Shown here piece after piece: positions 50,616 to 60,012 of a DNA stretch of 64,000 nucleotides. The notes below the pieces were generated by a model. The model saw only the letters and a program-made list of their open reading frames with translations. It ran no database searches and was not told where the DNA came from. The DNA is from an uncultured Ruegeria sp. (GTDB taxonomy: Bacteria; Pseudomonadota; Alphaproteobacteria; Rhodobacterales; Rhodobacteraceae): assembly GCF_947504215.1 (NCBI RefSeq), contig NZ_CANNGO010000005.1:62001-126000 (forward strand), read 5' to 3'. The first letter of the stretch is position 1; each line of letters opens with the position of its first letter. Both the position numbers and the translations under genes were made by a program.

Positions 50616-52103
50616 ATGACAAAGCAGATGTTTCGAACCGTAAGCTCAGTGTTGGCAATGAGTGTCAGCGTTCTCGCGGGCCAGGCTTTGGCAAAATCGG
50701 ATATCACGATTGCCATGCAATTGGAGCCGCCGCATTTAGACCCGACAAGCGCCGCAGCGCAGGCCATCGATTCGGTCGTTTACACAAATGTATTCGAAGG
50801 GCTGACCCGATTCATGGGCGATGGATCAGTCGTGCCCGGCCTGGCCGAAATGTGGGAGATTTCCGATGACGGGACCGTCTACACATTCACGCTGAGGGAT
50901 GGTGTGACCTTTCACGATGGCACCACGATGGACGCCGAAGATGTCAAATTCAGCCTTGACCGTGCCACGGCCGAAGACAGCGCGAACGCGCAGAAAGCGC
51001 TGTTTGCCGGAATTGAAACTGTCGAAGTCGTCGATCCTTTGACTGTCAAGGTCACCTTGTCAGAGCCGAATGGGAGTTTCCTGTTCAACATGGCCTGGGG
51101 AGATGCGGTCATCGTTGCGCCGGAGAGCATTGATGGCATCAAGACCAACCCGGTCGGGACCGGGGCTTTCGCGTTTGGTGAATGGGTTCAGGGCGACAGC
51201 ATCACGTTGAACCGGAACCCCAACTATTGGGGCAATGAGCCCGCGTTAGAGACTGCGACATTCAAGTTCATCTCGGATCCAACCGCTGCCTTTGCGGCCA
51301 TGATGGCCGAGGATGTGGATGCGTTCGACAACTTCCCGGCGCCGGAAAACCTGCCTCAGTTCGAGGCTGACCCGCGTTTTAAAGTTCTTGTCGGTTCGAC
51401 CGAGGGTGAGACGATTCTGTCCACCAACAACAAGCAGCCGCCATTTGACGACATTCGTGTACGTCAGGCGCTGGCCCATGCCATCGACCGGCAGGCAATC
51501 ATTGATGGGGCGATGTTTGGGTATGGCACACCGATTGGATCCCATTTCGCACCACATAACCCGGCTTACGTCGATCTGACGGGCAATTCAGCCTACGACC
51601 TGGAAAAGGCCAAAGCGCTGCTGGCTGAGGCAGGTTTTGCCGATGGGTTCGAAACCACTCTGCATCTGCCGCCGCCGTCTTACGCCCGTCGTGGCGGAGA
51701 GATCATCGCCGCACAGCTGGCCGAGATTGGGATCACCGCCGAGATCATCAATGTCGAATGGGCGCAATGGCTGGAATCGGTATTCAACGGCAAAGACTTT
51801 GGACTGACCATCGTCAGCCATACCGAGCCGATGGATATCGGAATCTACGCCCGGCCTGAATATTATTTCCAGTATGAGAGTACGGACTTCCAAACCTTGA
51901 TGGCGACGCTGAATTCGACCACGGCCCCTGAAGAACGGGCAAAGATTCTGGGAGAGGCGCAGCGATTGATCGCAAATGACTATGTAAACGGTTATCTCTT
52001 CCAACTGGCTAAACTGGGCGTCGCCAAGGCCGGTGTCCAAGGACTTTGGGAAAATGCCCCTACCGCTGCAATAGATTTGACGGCAATAAGCTGGAATGAA
52101 TAA
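50616..52103 (+). CDS. Peptide-type ABC transporter, periplasmic substrate-binding protein
   Basis: A 495-aa SBP_bac_5 family protein. The signal peptide ends at about residue 26 (GQALA). Family landmarks are LDPTSAAAQAIDSVVYTNVFEGL, VPGLAEMWEISDDGTVYTFTLRDGVTFHDG, EDVKFSLDRA and VRQALAHAIDRQAII. Such proteins bind peptides, opines, nickel or modified amino acids; the ligand here is not evident. The ATG at 50616 follows GGTGGAG; a GTG four codons earlier overlaps that site. It begins an operon reaching at least to the fused ATPase gene. Confidence 0.93.
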   Translation: MTKQMFRTVSSVLAMSVSVLAGQALAKSDITIAMQLEPPHLDPTSAAAQAIDSVVYTNVFEGLTRFMGDGSVVPGLAEMWEISDDGTVYTFTLRDGVTFHDGTTMDAEDVKFSLDRATAEDSANAQKALFAGIETVEVVDPLTVKVTLSEPNGSFLFNMAWGDAVIVAPESIDGIKTNPVGTGAFAFGEWVQGDSITLNRNPNYWGNEPALETATFKFISDPTAAFAAMMAEDVDAFDNFPAPENLPQFEADPRFKVLVGSTEGETILSTNNKQPPFDDIRVRQALAHAIDRQAIIDGAMFGYGTPIGSHFAPHNPAYVDLTGNSAYDLEKAKALLAEAGFADGFETTLHLPPPSYARRGGEIIAAQLAEIGITAEIINVEWAQWLESVFNGKDFGLTIVSHTEPMDIGIYARPEYYFQYESTDFQTLMATLNSTTAPEERAKILGEAQRLIANDYVNGYLFQLAKLGVAKAGVQGLWENAPTAAIDLTAISWNE

Positions 52104-52132
52104 AAGCATCTAGCACTGAAGAGGGTCAGCGC

Positions 52133-53152
52133 ATGTTTAGAATAGTTGTTGCTGCCCTTTTCATTGTGGCTCAGGCTGTGATCGGCTCAGCCGTTTCGGC
52201 GCAAACACCGCTTGAGAGGGCCGTTGCGCTTTGGCTGGATGGTGATGACGCAAGGGCTTTGCCGATGCTGGCTGAATTGGCGGCTAAGGGCGATGCCGAG
52301 GCCCGCTTGCTGTTGGCACGGATCGAAACCACGGATCTGGGTCCGTCACCGTTTCGGCTTGGGCTTGAGCCTGCGCAGTCTCGTGCGCTGTTCCGACAGA
52401 AGGATCTTTCGGCGTTCGGACGGTCCTGGTTGGTGGTCGAGGCGGCGGCCGGCAACGAATTGGCGCAAGCCTTGCTGCGCGCTAAACGCCCCGAACCAGA
52501 TCTCGCTCTGATCTCTCGCCTGAATGCACTGGGCGAACACCAGGCGACGGACTATCCAACCAGGATAATAGCGCTGTACGGCAATGAAGACATGCGCCTT
52601 AGCCTGCTGGAAGATGATGGGCTTATGGATGACCTCAAACCGTATCTGTCCTACCTCACCCTTGATCCTGAACCGCGGGGAGACGGCCTTGCCGCCCTGC
52701 GTCACATTCAATCGGACGGCGTTGAGGCAGGTTCTGCACCTGCGCTGGGTATGGCTGGAACCTTGGCGCTTGGGCTGGGATACGGGGACCTTTCACCAGA
52801 CAATCCATGGCGGCCTGCTGTAGAAAGCTGGCTGATGACCGCCCGGTCAACCGTGCCGATTGCGCAACTCTGCTCGACAAGCTGCGGAACCGAGGCACCT
52901 GCTTGCGCCTTTGCGTTCATGGCGTTGTCCGGCGGGTATTTTGAGGTCATCCGAACCGACAGCCCGCTTGAGACGGTTATTCCTCAGGACAGGTTTCTGA
53001 ACAGCCCGCGCGCGCGACTAATGGTGCTGCGCCGGGCGGTTCTGGCCCGAACCGAGACCAATGTTGAATGGCTTGCCGAATCCGCACCCGTAGCAGAGTT
53101 GTCGGCCTGCGCCATAGGTCTGATCCAGGCAGAACGTCAGGCGTACCAGTAG
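52133..53152 (+). CDS. Secreted hypothetical protein embedded in the ABC operon
   Basis: A 339-aa protein with a signal peptide (1-23, AVSAQ). The next 100 residues are helical and Sel1/TPR-like in feel (VALWLDGDDARALPMLAELAAKGDAEARLLLARIE, then VVEAAAGNELAQALLRAKRPEP). The C-terminal half has four to five Cys (CSTSCGTEAPACAF, CAIG), consistent with periplasmic disulfides. I recognise no family. It lies between the substrate-binding protein and the first permease on the same strand with short gaps, so it is presumably co-expressed with the importer. An accessory or peptide-handling role is only a guess. Confidence 0.75.
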   Translation: MFRIVVAALFIVAQAVIGSAVSAQTPLERAVALWLDGDDARALPMLAELAAKGDAEARLLLARIETTDLGPSPFRLGLEPAQSRALFRQKDLSAFGRSWLVVEAAAGNELAQALLRAKRPEPDLALISRLNALGEHQATDYPTRIIALYGNEDMRLSLLEDDGLMDDLKPYLSYLTLDPEPRGDGLAALRHIQSDGVEAGSAPALGMAGTLALGLGYGDLSPDNPWRPAVESWLMTARSTVPIAQLCSTSCGTEAPACAFAFMALSGGYFEVIRTDSPLETVIPQDRFLNSPRARLMVLRRAVLARTETNVEWLAESAPVAELSACAIGLIQAERQAYQ

Positions 53153-53192
53153 CCGCTGGACCCGGGCGGCAAGCGCACTTAACCTGTTGCCA

Positions 53193-54140
53193 ATGCTACG
53201 CTATGCCCTCAAACGTCTGCTCTCGCTTATCCTGAGTCTTGCCGTTGCCTCGGTTGTCATTTTCGCGGTGATCGAGATCGCGCCGGGGGATCCGGCGTCT
53301 TTCATGCTTGGGGTGAATGCGCAGGCTGACACGCTGGCCGCTTTGCGCGCCGAACTTGGCTTGGATGTGTCCAAGGTGCAGCGATACTTCAACTGGGTCA
53401 GCGGGATGCTGGTTGGCGATTTCGGCACGTCCTACACCTATCGCACCCCAGTGTCGCAGATGATTGCCGACCGTCTTTGGGTGTCGCTGCCGTTGGCCCT
53501 TTATGCGCTGACCCTGTCCACCCTGATTGCCTTTCCGGCGGGCATTTACGCGGCAGCACGTCGGGGCAAGCCCGGTGATTTGGCGGTGATGGGCGCCACC
53601 CAATTGGGTGTTGCTGTGCCCAACTTCTGGTTCGCAATGATGCTGGTGCTGATCTTTGCCATCAATCTGCGATGGTTCAATGCCGGCGGGTTTTCGGGTT
53701 GGGACACAGGGATTTTGGCAGGGCTGCATTCTCTTACGTTGCCGGCCATTGCGCTGGCCTTGCCACAAGCGGCAATTCTGGCACGTGTCATGCGGTCGGC
53801 CTTGCTAGACATTCTGGGCGAAGATTTCATGCGGACGGCGCGCGCCAAAGGGCTTAACCCCCGACAGGCGCTCTGGCGTCATGGGGTGAGGAATGCGCTG
53901 ATCCCGGTTCTGACCATCATCGGGCTGCAGTTTTCCTTCCTTCTGGCCGGATCTATCATAATCGAGCAGGTCTTCTACCTGCCGGGTTTGGGGCGGTTGG
54001 TGTTCCAGGCGATTTCTGCCCGTGACCTGATCGTGGTCGAATCCGTCGTCATGCTGCTGGTTTTCGCGGTGATCACCGTGAACTTTCTTGTCGATCTCGC
54101 CTATGCCGCCGTTGACCCAAGGCTAAGGAGCAGGACATGA
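53193..54140 (+). CDS. Peptide-type ABC transporter permease (DppB-like)
   Basis: A 315-aa inner-membrane permease with six helices. The N-terminal LKRLLSLILSLAVASVVIFAVIEIAPGDPA is typical of DppB/OppB proteins, and the ATPase-contacting EAA loop lies in DFMRTARAKGLNPRQALWRHGVRNALIPVL. The ATG at 53193 gives the family start. It follows the secreted hypothetical by 40 bp. Its stop overlaps the next permease start as ATGA. Confidence 0.93.
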   Translation: MLRYALKRLLSLILSLAVASVVIFAVIEIAPGDPASFMLGVNAQADTLAALRAELGLDVSKVQRYFNWVSGMLVGDFGTSYTYRTPVSQMIADRLWVSLPLALYALTLSTLIAFPAGIYAAARRGKPGDLAVMGATQLGVAVPNFWFAMMLVLIFAINLRWFNAGGFSGWDTGILAGLHSLTLPAIALALPQAAILARVMRSALLDILGEDFMRTARAKGLNPRQALWRHGVRNALIPVLTIIGLQFSFLLAGSIIIEQVFYLPGLGRLVFQAISARDLIVVESVVMLLVFAVITVNFLVDLAYAAVDPRLRSRT

Positions 54141-54952
54141 GCCGCAACCTGGTCCTTGGCGCATGTTTGTCTTCGCTGGTTCTTTTGGCGGCTTTGGTGT
54201 CTTTTGTCTGGACGCCATACAACTATGCTGCGCTGAACATTCCCGACAAACTGCAATCGCCCAATACGCAGCATTGGTTCGGCACGGATCATTTCGGGCG
54301 CGACATATTCTCGATGATCATGGTTGGGGCGCGGACGTCGATTGCCGTCGCGTTGGTCGCCGTCGGCATCGGTATGGCGCTGGGCGTGCCCCTTGGCTTG
54401 GCAGCGGCGGCGCGAAAGGGATCTTGGCTGGACGAAGTGATCATGCGCGGCAACGATTTGGTCTTTGCCTTCCCGTCTTTGGTGATCGCCATCCTGATCA
54501 CAGCGGTGTTTGGCGCAGGCGCGGTCAATGCCATTATAGCGATCGGTATCTTCAACATCCCCGTTTTCGCGCGCATTACCCGCGGCGCCGCGTTGTCCTT
54601 GTGGGAGCGTGAGTTCATCCTTGCCGCCCGCGTCGCTGGCAAGGGCGCCGCGCGTATTTCAATCGAGCATATCCTACCAAATGTTGCCAACCTGCTGATC
54701 GTTCAGGGCACGATCCAGTTCAGCCTTGGTATTCTTGCCGAGGCGGGCTTGTCCTATGTTGGGTTGGGGGCACAACCTCCGACGCCCAGTTGGGGGCGGA
54801 TGCTGGCCGATGCGCAGACAATGGTCAGTTTTGCCCCGCATTTGGCTCTAATTCCAGGGTTCGCCATCATCGTAACGGTGTTAGGCCTGAACCTGCTGGG
54901 GGATGGGTTGCGCGACTGGCTGGACCCTCGGATTCGGGTGGCGCGCGTATGA
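54137..54952 (+). CDS. Peptide-type ABC transporter permease (DppC-like)
   Basis: A 271-aa permease with six helices; the N-terminal helix (LGACLSSLVLLAALVSFVW) is followed by HWFGTDHFGRDIFSMIMVGARTSI, a DppC signature, and the EAA loop REFILAARVAGKGAARISIEHILPNV. It pairs with the preceding permease to form the membrane channel. Start and stop overlap both neighbours (ATGA and ATGA). Confidence 0.93.
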   Translation: MSRNLVLGACLSSLVLLAALVSFVWTPYNYAALNIPDKLQSPNTQHWFGTDHFGRDIFSMIMVGARTSIAVALVAVGIGMALGVPLGLAAAARKGSWLDEVIMRGNDLVFAFPSLVIAILITAVFGAGAVNAIIAIGIFNIPVFARITRGAALSLWEREFILAARVAGKGAARISIEHILPNVANLLIVQGTIQFSLGILAEAGLSYVGLGAQPPTPSWGRMLADAQTMVSFAPHLALIPGFAIIVTVLGLNLLGDGLRDWLDPRIRVARV

Positions 54953-56541
54953 CGTTGTTGCAGGTCAAAGATCTCACGCTGGGGATCCACGGGACGAACA
55001 TCCTGAGCCATATCAACCTGTCCATTGCGCCAGGGGAAATCGTGGCGGTGACCGGCGAAAGTGGCTCGGGCAAGTCGATGACTGCTTTGGCTGTGATGCA
55101 ATTGTTGCCAAATGGCGCCAGAGCCGAAGGGTCCATTTTGCTGGACGGGCAAGAGGTATTGAACCGTCCCGAACCAGAGATGTGTCAACTGCGCGGATCC
55201 TCCATCGGTATGGTGTTTCAGGAACCGATGACGGCCCTGAACCCGGTGAAAACAATCGGTGATCAGGTGATGGAAACCATCCTGATCCACAAAGCCATGC
55301 CCCCTGCTGGCGCGCGCGAACGGGCAAAGGAGGTTTTGAACCGGGTTGGTTTACCGCCCGATAAATTTCCCCTGTCGCGCTATCCGCACGAGCTATCCGG
55401 CGGCCAGCGGCAAAGGGTTGTGATCGCCATGGCCATCGCCTTGCGCCCCCGACTGCTGATTGCAGATGAACCGACAACAGCGCTGGATGTCACGACGCAA
55501 GCTCAAATTCTCGACCTGCTTAAGGGGTTGGTCAAGGAATACGATATGGGCCTACTGATGATCACCCACGATCTGGCCGTTGTCGCCGATCTGGCCGACC
55601 AGATTGTGGTGATGCGCCAGGGTAAGGTGGTGGAAACCGGTGCAACCGGGCATTTGTTAGAACACATGCAGCACCCGTATACCCGAATGCTGTTCGACGC
55701 GTCTGGCCATAAGGTGACGCTGCCTGAACCAGTGTCATCGACGCCGCTGCTTGAGGTTACAGATGTGGTTCGAGAATACCGTCTGCCACGGCATCATCTG
55801 TTCGCGGCTCCGGCGCAGCAGCGTGCTGTGGATCACGTGAGTTTCACGCTGAACAAAGGGGAGCGATTGGGGCTTGTAGGCGAATCCGGTTGCGGAAAAT
55901 CGACCCTAACACGGGCGATTTTGGGTCTTGAACAGGTGCAACAGGGGCAAATTCTGCTAGATGGCCAACCTGTTTTTGCAGGCCACAAACCCAATTTGGC
56001 GGTGCGTCGGAAGATGCAGGTGGTGTTTCAGGACCCTTATGGCAGTTTCAATCCCCGTCACCGCGTCGCCCGATTGATCACGGAGCCGCTTCATTTACTG
56101 GATCATCCTCCTGCCGGATCCGAGCGGCAGGATCGTATTGCGGAGATCCTGACGGCCGTTGGCCTCGGCCCCGATGACGCAAACAAGTATGTACACGAGT
56201 TCTCTGGCGGCCAGCGACAGCGCATTGCGATTGCCCGAGCCTTGATCATCCGGCCCGCGCTGATCGTGTTTGACGAGGCTGTCTCGGCGCTCGACGTTTC
56301 GGTCCGGGCGCAGATTCTGGATCTTCTGGCCGAGCTTTGTGCGGCCTATGACCTGACCTATTTGTTCATCAGCCACGATCTGAGCGTCGTTCGGACAATC
56401 ACAACTAGGGTGATGGTGATGCGTGCGGGTAAAATCGTGGAGCAGGGTGAGACAGAATCTGTCTTTGCGGATCCGCAGCATGGCTATACCCAAAAATTGA
56501 TCGCGGCAGCACCGCGACTGCCTGAACTGAGTATCACATGA
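54949..56541 (+). CDS. Peptide-type ABC transporter, fused double ATP-binding protein
   Basis: A 530-aa protein with two complete ABC domains in one chain (DppD plus DppF type). The first has Walker A GESGSGKS (about 38) and signature LSGGQRQRV; the second has GESGCGKS (about 311) and FSGGQRQRI. Walker B is present in both ([24 protein letters not shown]). The second domain reads DEAVSALD where DEPTSALD is usual, a common tolerated change. It powers the two permeases. The ATG at 54949 overlaps the permease stop; a longer open frame upstream lies inside the permease. Confidence 0.95.
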   Translation: MTLLQVKDLTLGIHGTNILSHINLSIAPGEIVAVTGESGSGKSMTALAVMQLLPNGARAEGSILLDGQEVLNRPEPEMCQLRGSSIGMVFQEPMTALNPVKTIGDQVMETILIHKAMPPAGARERAKEVLNRVGLPPDKFPLSRYPHELSGGQRQRVVIAMAIALRPRLLIADEPTTALDVTTQAQILDLLKGLVKEYDMGLLMITHDLAVVADLADQIVVMRQGKVVETGATGHLLEHMQHPYTRMLFDASGHKVTLPEPVSSTPLLEVTDVVREYRLPRHHLFAAPAQQRAVDHVSFTLNKGERLGLVGESGCGKSTLTRAILGLEQVQQGQILLDGQPVFAGHKPNLAVRRKMQVVFQDPYGSFNPRHRVARLITEPLHLLDHPPAGSERQDRIAEILTAVGLGPDDANKYVHEFSGGQRQRIAIARALIIRPALIVFDEAVSALDVSVRAQILDLLAELCAAYDLTYLFISHDLSVVRTITTRVMVMRAGKIVEQGETESVFADPQHGYTQKLIAAAPRLPELSIT

Positions 56542-56575
56542 AGTCCCCTAGTTAGAGCCTAAATTGGAGTCCGAC

Positions 56576-58027
56576 ATGACCCTTCCCCTCTGGTTCGATC
56601 CCAGCCTTTGCCTGATTGGTGGGGTCTGGAGCACCCCAACGTCCCGAGATACTTTGCCTCTGATCAACCCATCGGATGGGTCCGAGATTTGCCGGATTGC
56701 GCGCGGGACGTCAGCAGACATTGATAAGGCTGTAATGGCTGCACGGACTGCGCGAGACGGGGCGTGGGGTCGGATGACAGCATTGGAGCGTGGCCGTATC
56801 CTAAACCGGTTGGGGCGACTGGTGTTGGACCGGGTCGAAGACCTGACTCTGCTCGAGGCCATGGATGTTGGCAAACCGCTGACTCAGGCACGCGCAGATG
56901 CGGTGGCTCTGGCACGATATTGCGAGTTCTATGGGGGCGCAGCAGACAAGGTGATGGGTGAGACCATCCCGTATCTGGATGGCTATACCGTATACACTTT
57001 GCGCGAACCGTACGGTGTCACAGGCCATATCGTGCCGTGGAACTACCCGATGCAGATCATCGGGCGATCTGTTGGCGCGGCATTGGCAATGGGCAATGCC
57101 TGTGTGCTGAAGCCAGCAGAAGAGGCCTGTTTGACCGCCCTGGCCTTTGCCCATTTGGCGCAAGAGGCAGGTTTGCCAGACGGGGCGCTGAATGTGGTTC
57201 CGGGGCTGGGCGCCGAGGCAGGTGCGGCTTTGTCGGAACATCCGGGCATCAATCACATCTCGTTCACCGGATCGGTGGCGACGGGCGCGTTGGTACAGCA
57301 GACGGCTGGGCGAAACGTTGTACCAGTCACACTGGAGCTGGGCGGGAAATCTCCGCAACTTGTCTTTGATGATGCTGATCTTGATGCGGCGCTGCCCTTT
57401 CTGGTGAACGCGGGCATTCAGAATGCGGGTCAGACCTGCTCGGCCTCGTCGCGTATTCTGGTACAGCGTGGCGTCTATAGTCAGGTGAAAGAACGCATGG
57501 CAGACGCCTATGCGCAGCTGAGTGTTGGCCCGGCGCAAGACGATTTGCGAGTCGGACCGTTGATCTCTGCGCGCCAGAAAGAGGTTGTGACCGGGTTTCT
57601 GGCCAAGGGCGCAGATCTTAGCATCGCGGCGCAAGGCAATATCGTCGATACGGCGCCGAAAGGCGGGGCTTATGTGCGACCCACCGTGTTCTCGGATGTG
57701 CCGCCTGACCACGTTCTGGCGCAGCAGGAAATTTTCGGTCCGGTTCAGGTTCTGATCCCGTTTGACACGGAGAGTGAGGCTCTAACTATAGCAAACAGTA
57801 CCGATTATGGCCTTGTTGCCAGCGTCTGGACCCGCGATGGCGCGCGCCAGATGCGTCTGGCCAAGCGGCTAAACTCGGGGCAGGTGTTCATCAACAATTA
57901 CGGGGCCGGAGGCGGGGTTGAGTTGCCCTTCGGAGGGGTCGGAAAATCGGGCCACGGCCGCGAAAAGGGGTTCGAAGCCCTGTATGGGTTTTCGCAGCTT
58001 AAGACGGTGGCGGCCTTTCACGGTTAG
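56576..58027 (+). CDS. NAD-dependent aldehyde dehydrogenase family protein
   Basis: A 483-aa ALDH. It shows PWNYPMQIIGRSVGAALAMGNACVLKPAE, FTGSVATG (cofactor), general base Glu in LELGGKSPQLVF, nucleophile Cys288 in GQTCSASS, and the C-terminal LPFGGVGKSGHGREKG. The specific aldehyde is not clear; similarity is to betaine/aminobutyraldehyde-type enzymes. It begins 34 bp after the ABC ATPase gene and may oxidise a product of the imported compound, which is inference. GGAG lies six bases before the ATG. Its end overlaps pncB by 4 bp in convergence. Confidence 0.92.
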   Translation: MTLPLWFDPSLCLIGGVWSTPTSRDTLPLINPSDGSEICRIARGTSADIDKAVMAARTARDGAWGRMTALERGRILNRLGRLVLDRVEDLTLLEAMDVGKPLTQARADAVALARYCEFYGGAADKVMGETIPYLDGYTVYTLREPYGVTGHIVPWNYPMQIIGRSVGAALAMGNACVLKPAEEACLTALAFAHLAQEAGLPDGALNVVPGLGAEAGAALSEHPGINHISFTGSVATGALVQQTAGRNVVPVTLELGGKSPQLVFDDADLDAALPFLVNAGIQNAGQTCSASSRILVQRGVYSQVKERMADAYAQLSVGPAQDDLRVGPLISARQKEVVTGFLAKGADLSIAAQGNIVDTAPKGGAYVRPTVFSDVPPDHVLAQQEIFGPVQVLIPFDTESEALTIANSTDYGLVASVWTRDGARQMRLAKRLNSGQVFINNYGAGGGVELPFGGVGKSGHGREKGFEALYGFSQLKTVAAFHG

Positions 58028-59316
58028 ACGATCACCTCGATGGGCTGTTGAGCACCAACACCAAAAACGCGCTTGTAGCGGTCGATCTGATCCGCTGGGC
58101 CCATTGCCTTTTCCGGGTTGTCCGACAGCTTCACCGTCGGTCGACCATTGGCCGAGACCGCTTTGCAAACCAGCGAAAACGGGGCAAGCGCGTCATTGGG
58201 CACAAGCCCACGGAAGTCATTGGTCAGTAACGTTCCCCAGCCAAAGGACACCGTTGTGCGATGGGCAAACTGGCTGTGCAATTCCTGAATTTTGTCCACG
58301 TCCAGTCCGTCGGAGAATATGATGCGCTTTTCTTGTGGATCCTCACCCCGTGACTGCCACCAGTCTATTGCGATATCAGCGCCGGCCGCAGGGTCGCCGC
58401 TGTCAATGCGAATTCCGGTCCAGCCAGCCAGCCAGTCAGGCGCGCGATCCAGAAAGCCCTTGGTTCCATAGGTGTCCGGCAAGATGATGCGTAGGTTTCC
58501 ATCATGTTCATCATGCCAATCGCTCAGCACGTCATACGGGGCCTGGGCCAGGTCGTCATCTGTGTCGGCCAAAGCGGAATACACCATCGGAAGTTCATGG
58601 GCGTTGGTCCCAATCGCCTCAACCTCGCGCCGCATTGCGATCAGACAGTTCGAGGTTCCGGTAAAGGAGTCGCCCAGTCCCTCCATCATTGCCTGAACAC
58701 ACCAATCCTGCCAAAGGAATGAATGCCTGCGGCGGGTTCCGAAATCTGCGATGCTCAGCCCGTTGATCGCGCTGAGCGGTTCGATCTTTTCCCAAACACG
58801 GGTCATTGCGCGAGCATAAAGCACCTGCAATTCAAACCGGCGCATGCTGTTCAGAACGGCGCGGGACCGCAGCTCCATCAACACGGCTAGCGCAGGGATT
58901 TCCCACAACATGACCTCGTGCCATTTGCCTTCGAAGGTCAGCTCGTATTGGTCGCCCTTGCGTTCCAGATGATAAGGCGGCAAGCGCAGGTTCTCGAACC
59001 ATTCCATGAAATCCGAACGGAACATCTGGCGTTTGCCATAGAACATATTGCCCCGCAGCCATGTGCTTTCACCACGGCTAAGGCTAAGTGAGCGGATATG
59101 ATCCAGCTGCTCGCGCAGCTCTCCTTCGTCGATCAGCCGGGCCAGCGGCACATGAAGCGATCGGTTGATCAGCGAGAACGTGACATCTGTTTGTGGTTTG
59201 TTACGAAATACGGATTGGCACATCAGAAGTTTGTAGAAATCCGTATCGATCAAAGACCGCACAATCGGGTCGATCTGCCATTTGTGATTGTAGACACGGG
59301 TCGCGATGTCGACCAT
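58024..59316 (-). CDS. pncB: Nicotinate phosphoribosyltransferase
   Basis: A 430-aa enzyme of NAD salvage (Preiss-Handler). It shows LIDTDFYKLLMCQSVF at the N-terminus, the His region of DFGTRRRHSFLWQDW (the His is phosphorylated in relatives), FTGTSNCLIAMRREVEAIGTNAHELPMV and the phosphate-binding RIDSGDPA and FSDGLDVDKI. It converts nicotinate to nicotinate mononucleotide. AGGAG precedes the ATG. pncA lies close by on the same strand, supporting nicotinamide-to-NAD recycling. Confidence 0.96.
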   Translation of the reverse strand: MVDIATRVYNHKWQIDPIVRSLIDTDFYKLLMCQSVFRNKPQTDVTFSLINRSLHVPLARLIDEGELREQLDHIRSLSLSRGESTWLRGNMFYGKRQMFRSDFMEWFENLRLPPYHLERKGDQYELTFEGKWHEVMLWEIPALAVLMELRSRAVLNSMRRFELQVLYARAMTRVWEKIEPLSAINGLSIADFGTRRRHSFLWQDWCVQAMMEGLGDSFTGTSNCLIAMRREVEAIGTNAHELPMVYSALADTDDDLAQAPYDVLSDWHDEHDGNLRIILPDTYGTKGFLDRAPDWLAGWTGIRIDSGDPAAGADIAIDWWQSRGEDPQEKRIIFSDGLDVDKIQELHSQFAHRTTVSFGWGTLLTNDFRGLVPNDALAPFSLVCKAVSANGRPTVKLSDNPEKAMGPADQIDRYKRVFGVGAQQPIEVIV

Positions 59317-59388
59317 GGGGAACTCCTGCGATTTCCGTTGTTAGATCAATCGTCACGCTGATTGGCAAGAGTCGCTGATTTGATGACA

Positions 59389-59417
59389 ATGCCCGTATGA
59401 CGTCACAATGCGGGCAT
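59389..59417. repeat. Inverted repeat between pncB and the divergent hypothetical gene
   Basis: ATGCCCG (59389-59395) and CGGGCAT (59411-59417) flank 15 nt that contain the palindrome TGACGTCA (59398-59405). It is placed as an operator for either divergent gene would be; an NAD-responsive regulator is possible but unproven. Confidence 0.5.
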
Positions 59418-59481
59418 ATTCTGCGTTGTTTTCACCGATTAGTGAGGGGTCGAAACAAACTCAGAAGGCTGAACTTGGTGA

Positions 59482-60012
59482 ATGGGTCTTAAGTACGACT
59501 TTGATATTGTCAAAAAGGCATCGGACGATTTTGATCCTGAACTGAACACCGCAGGCAGTAATCAAGGCGCCAAGGTGCGTGCGCTGTTTCGGGATATCAA
59601 AACGACAGATGCCTTGCGTGGCGCGTCCCCCAAGATCCGCGGCATGTTTTTGGACGCGGGGTTCGGGCTTGAAGCCCATGACAGCGGGATTGCGCCCGAC
59701 GTTTACCCGCCTGCCGATGAGCTTGATCGGGAACGCATTCTGCGTGATCTGTTCGCAAACATCAAATCCAGAGGGATTCAGGGCGAGTATTCTGGGGAAT
59801 TCGATTTCCGGCAGTTTCTGCATCATGTCAGACATGCACAACCGGTGAGCGGCGTCATCAGCGCCTCAGCTGTGTCGCAGGGCAAAGCGCATAATCCGCC
59901 TGCCGAAGTTCAAAGACGCAGTGTGCCGGGGCGAATTGGCCTGGCCCTTGGCCTGTCAGTAATTCTGATCGCTTTGTTAAAATACTTGGCCGCCGCTGGC
60001 GCGTCGCCCTAA
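59482..60012 (+). CDS. Hypothetical tail-anchored protein, 176 aa
   Basis: A soluble, charged N-terminal part (1-150) ends in one hydrophobic helix (about 153-171, IGLALGLSVILIALLKYLA) at the extreme C-terminus. This is the layout of a tail-anchored or single-pass membrane protein with its bulk in the cytoplasm. It contains RALFRDIKTTDALRGASPKIRGMFLDAGFGLEAHD. I recognise no family. It lies between pncB and pncA, divergent from the first and convergent with the second (4-bp overlap). The ribosome binding site is weak. Confidence 0.7.
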   Translation: MGLKYDFDIVKKASDDFDPELNTAGSNQGAKVRALFRDIKTTDALRGASPKIRGMFLDAGFGLEAHDSGIAPDVYPPADELDRERILRDLFANIKSRGIQGEYSGEFDFRQFLHHVRHAQPVSGVISASAVSQGKAHNPPAEVQRRSVPGRIGLALGLSVILIALLKYLAAAGASP

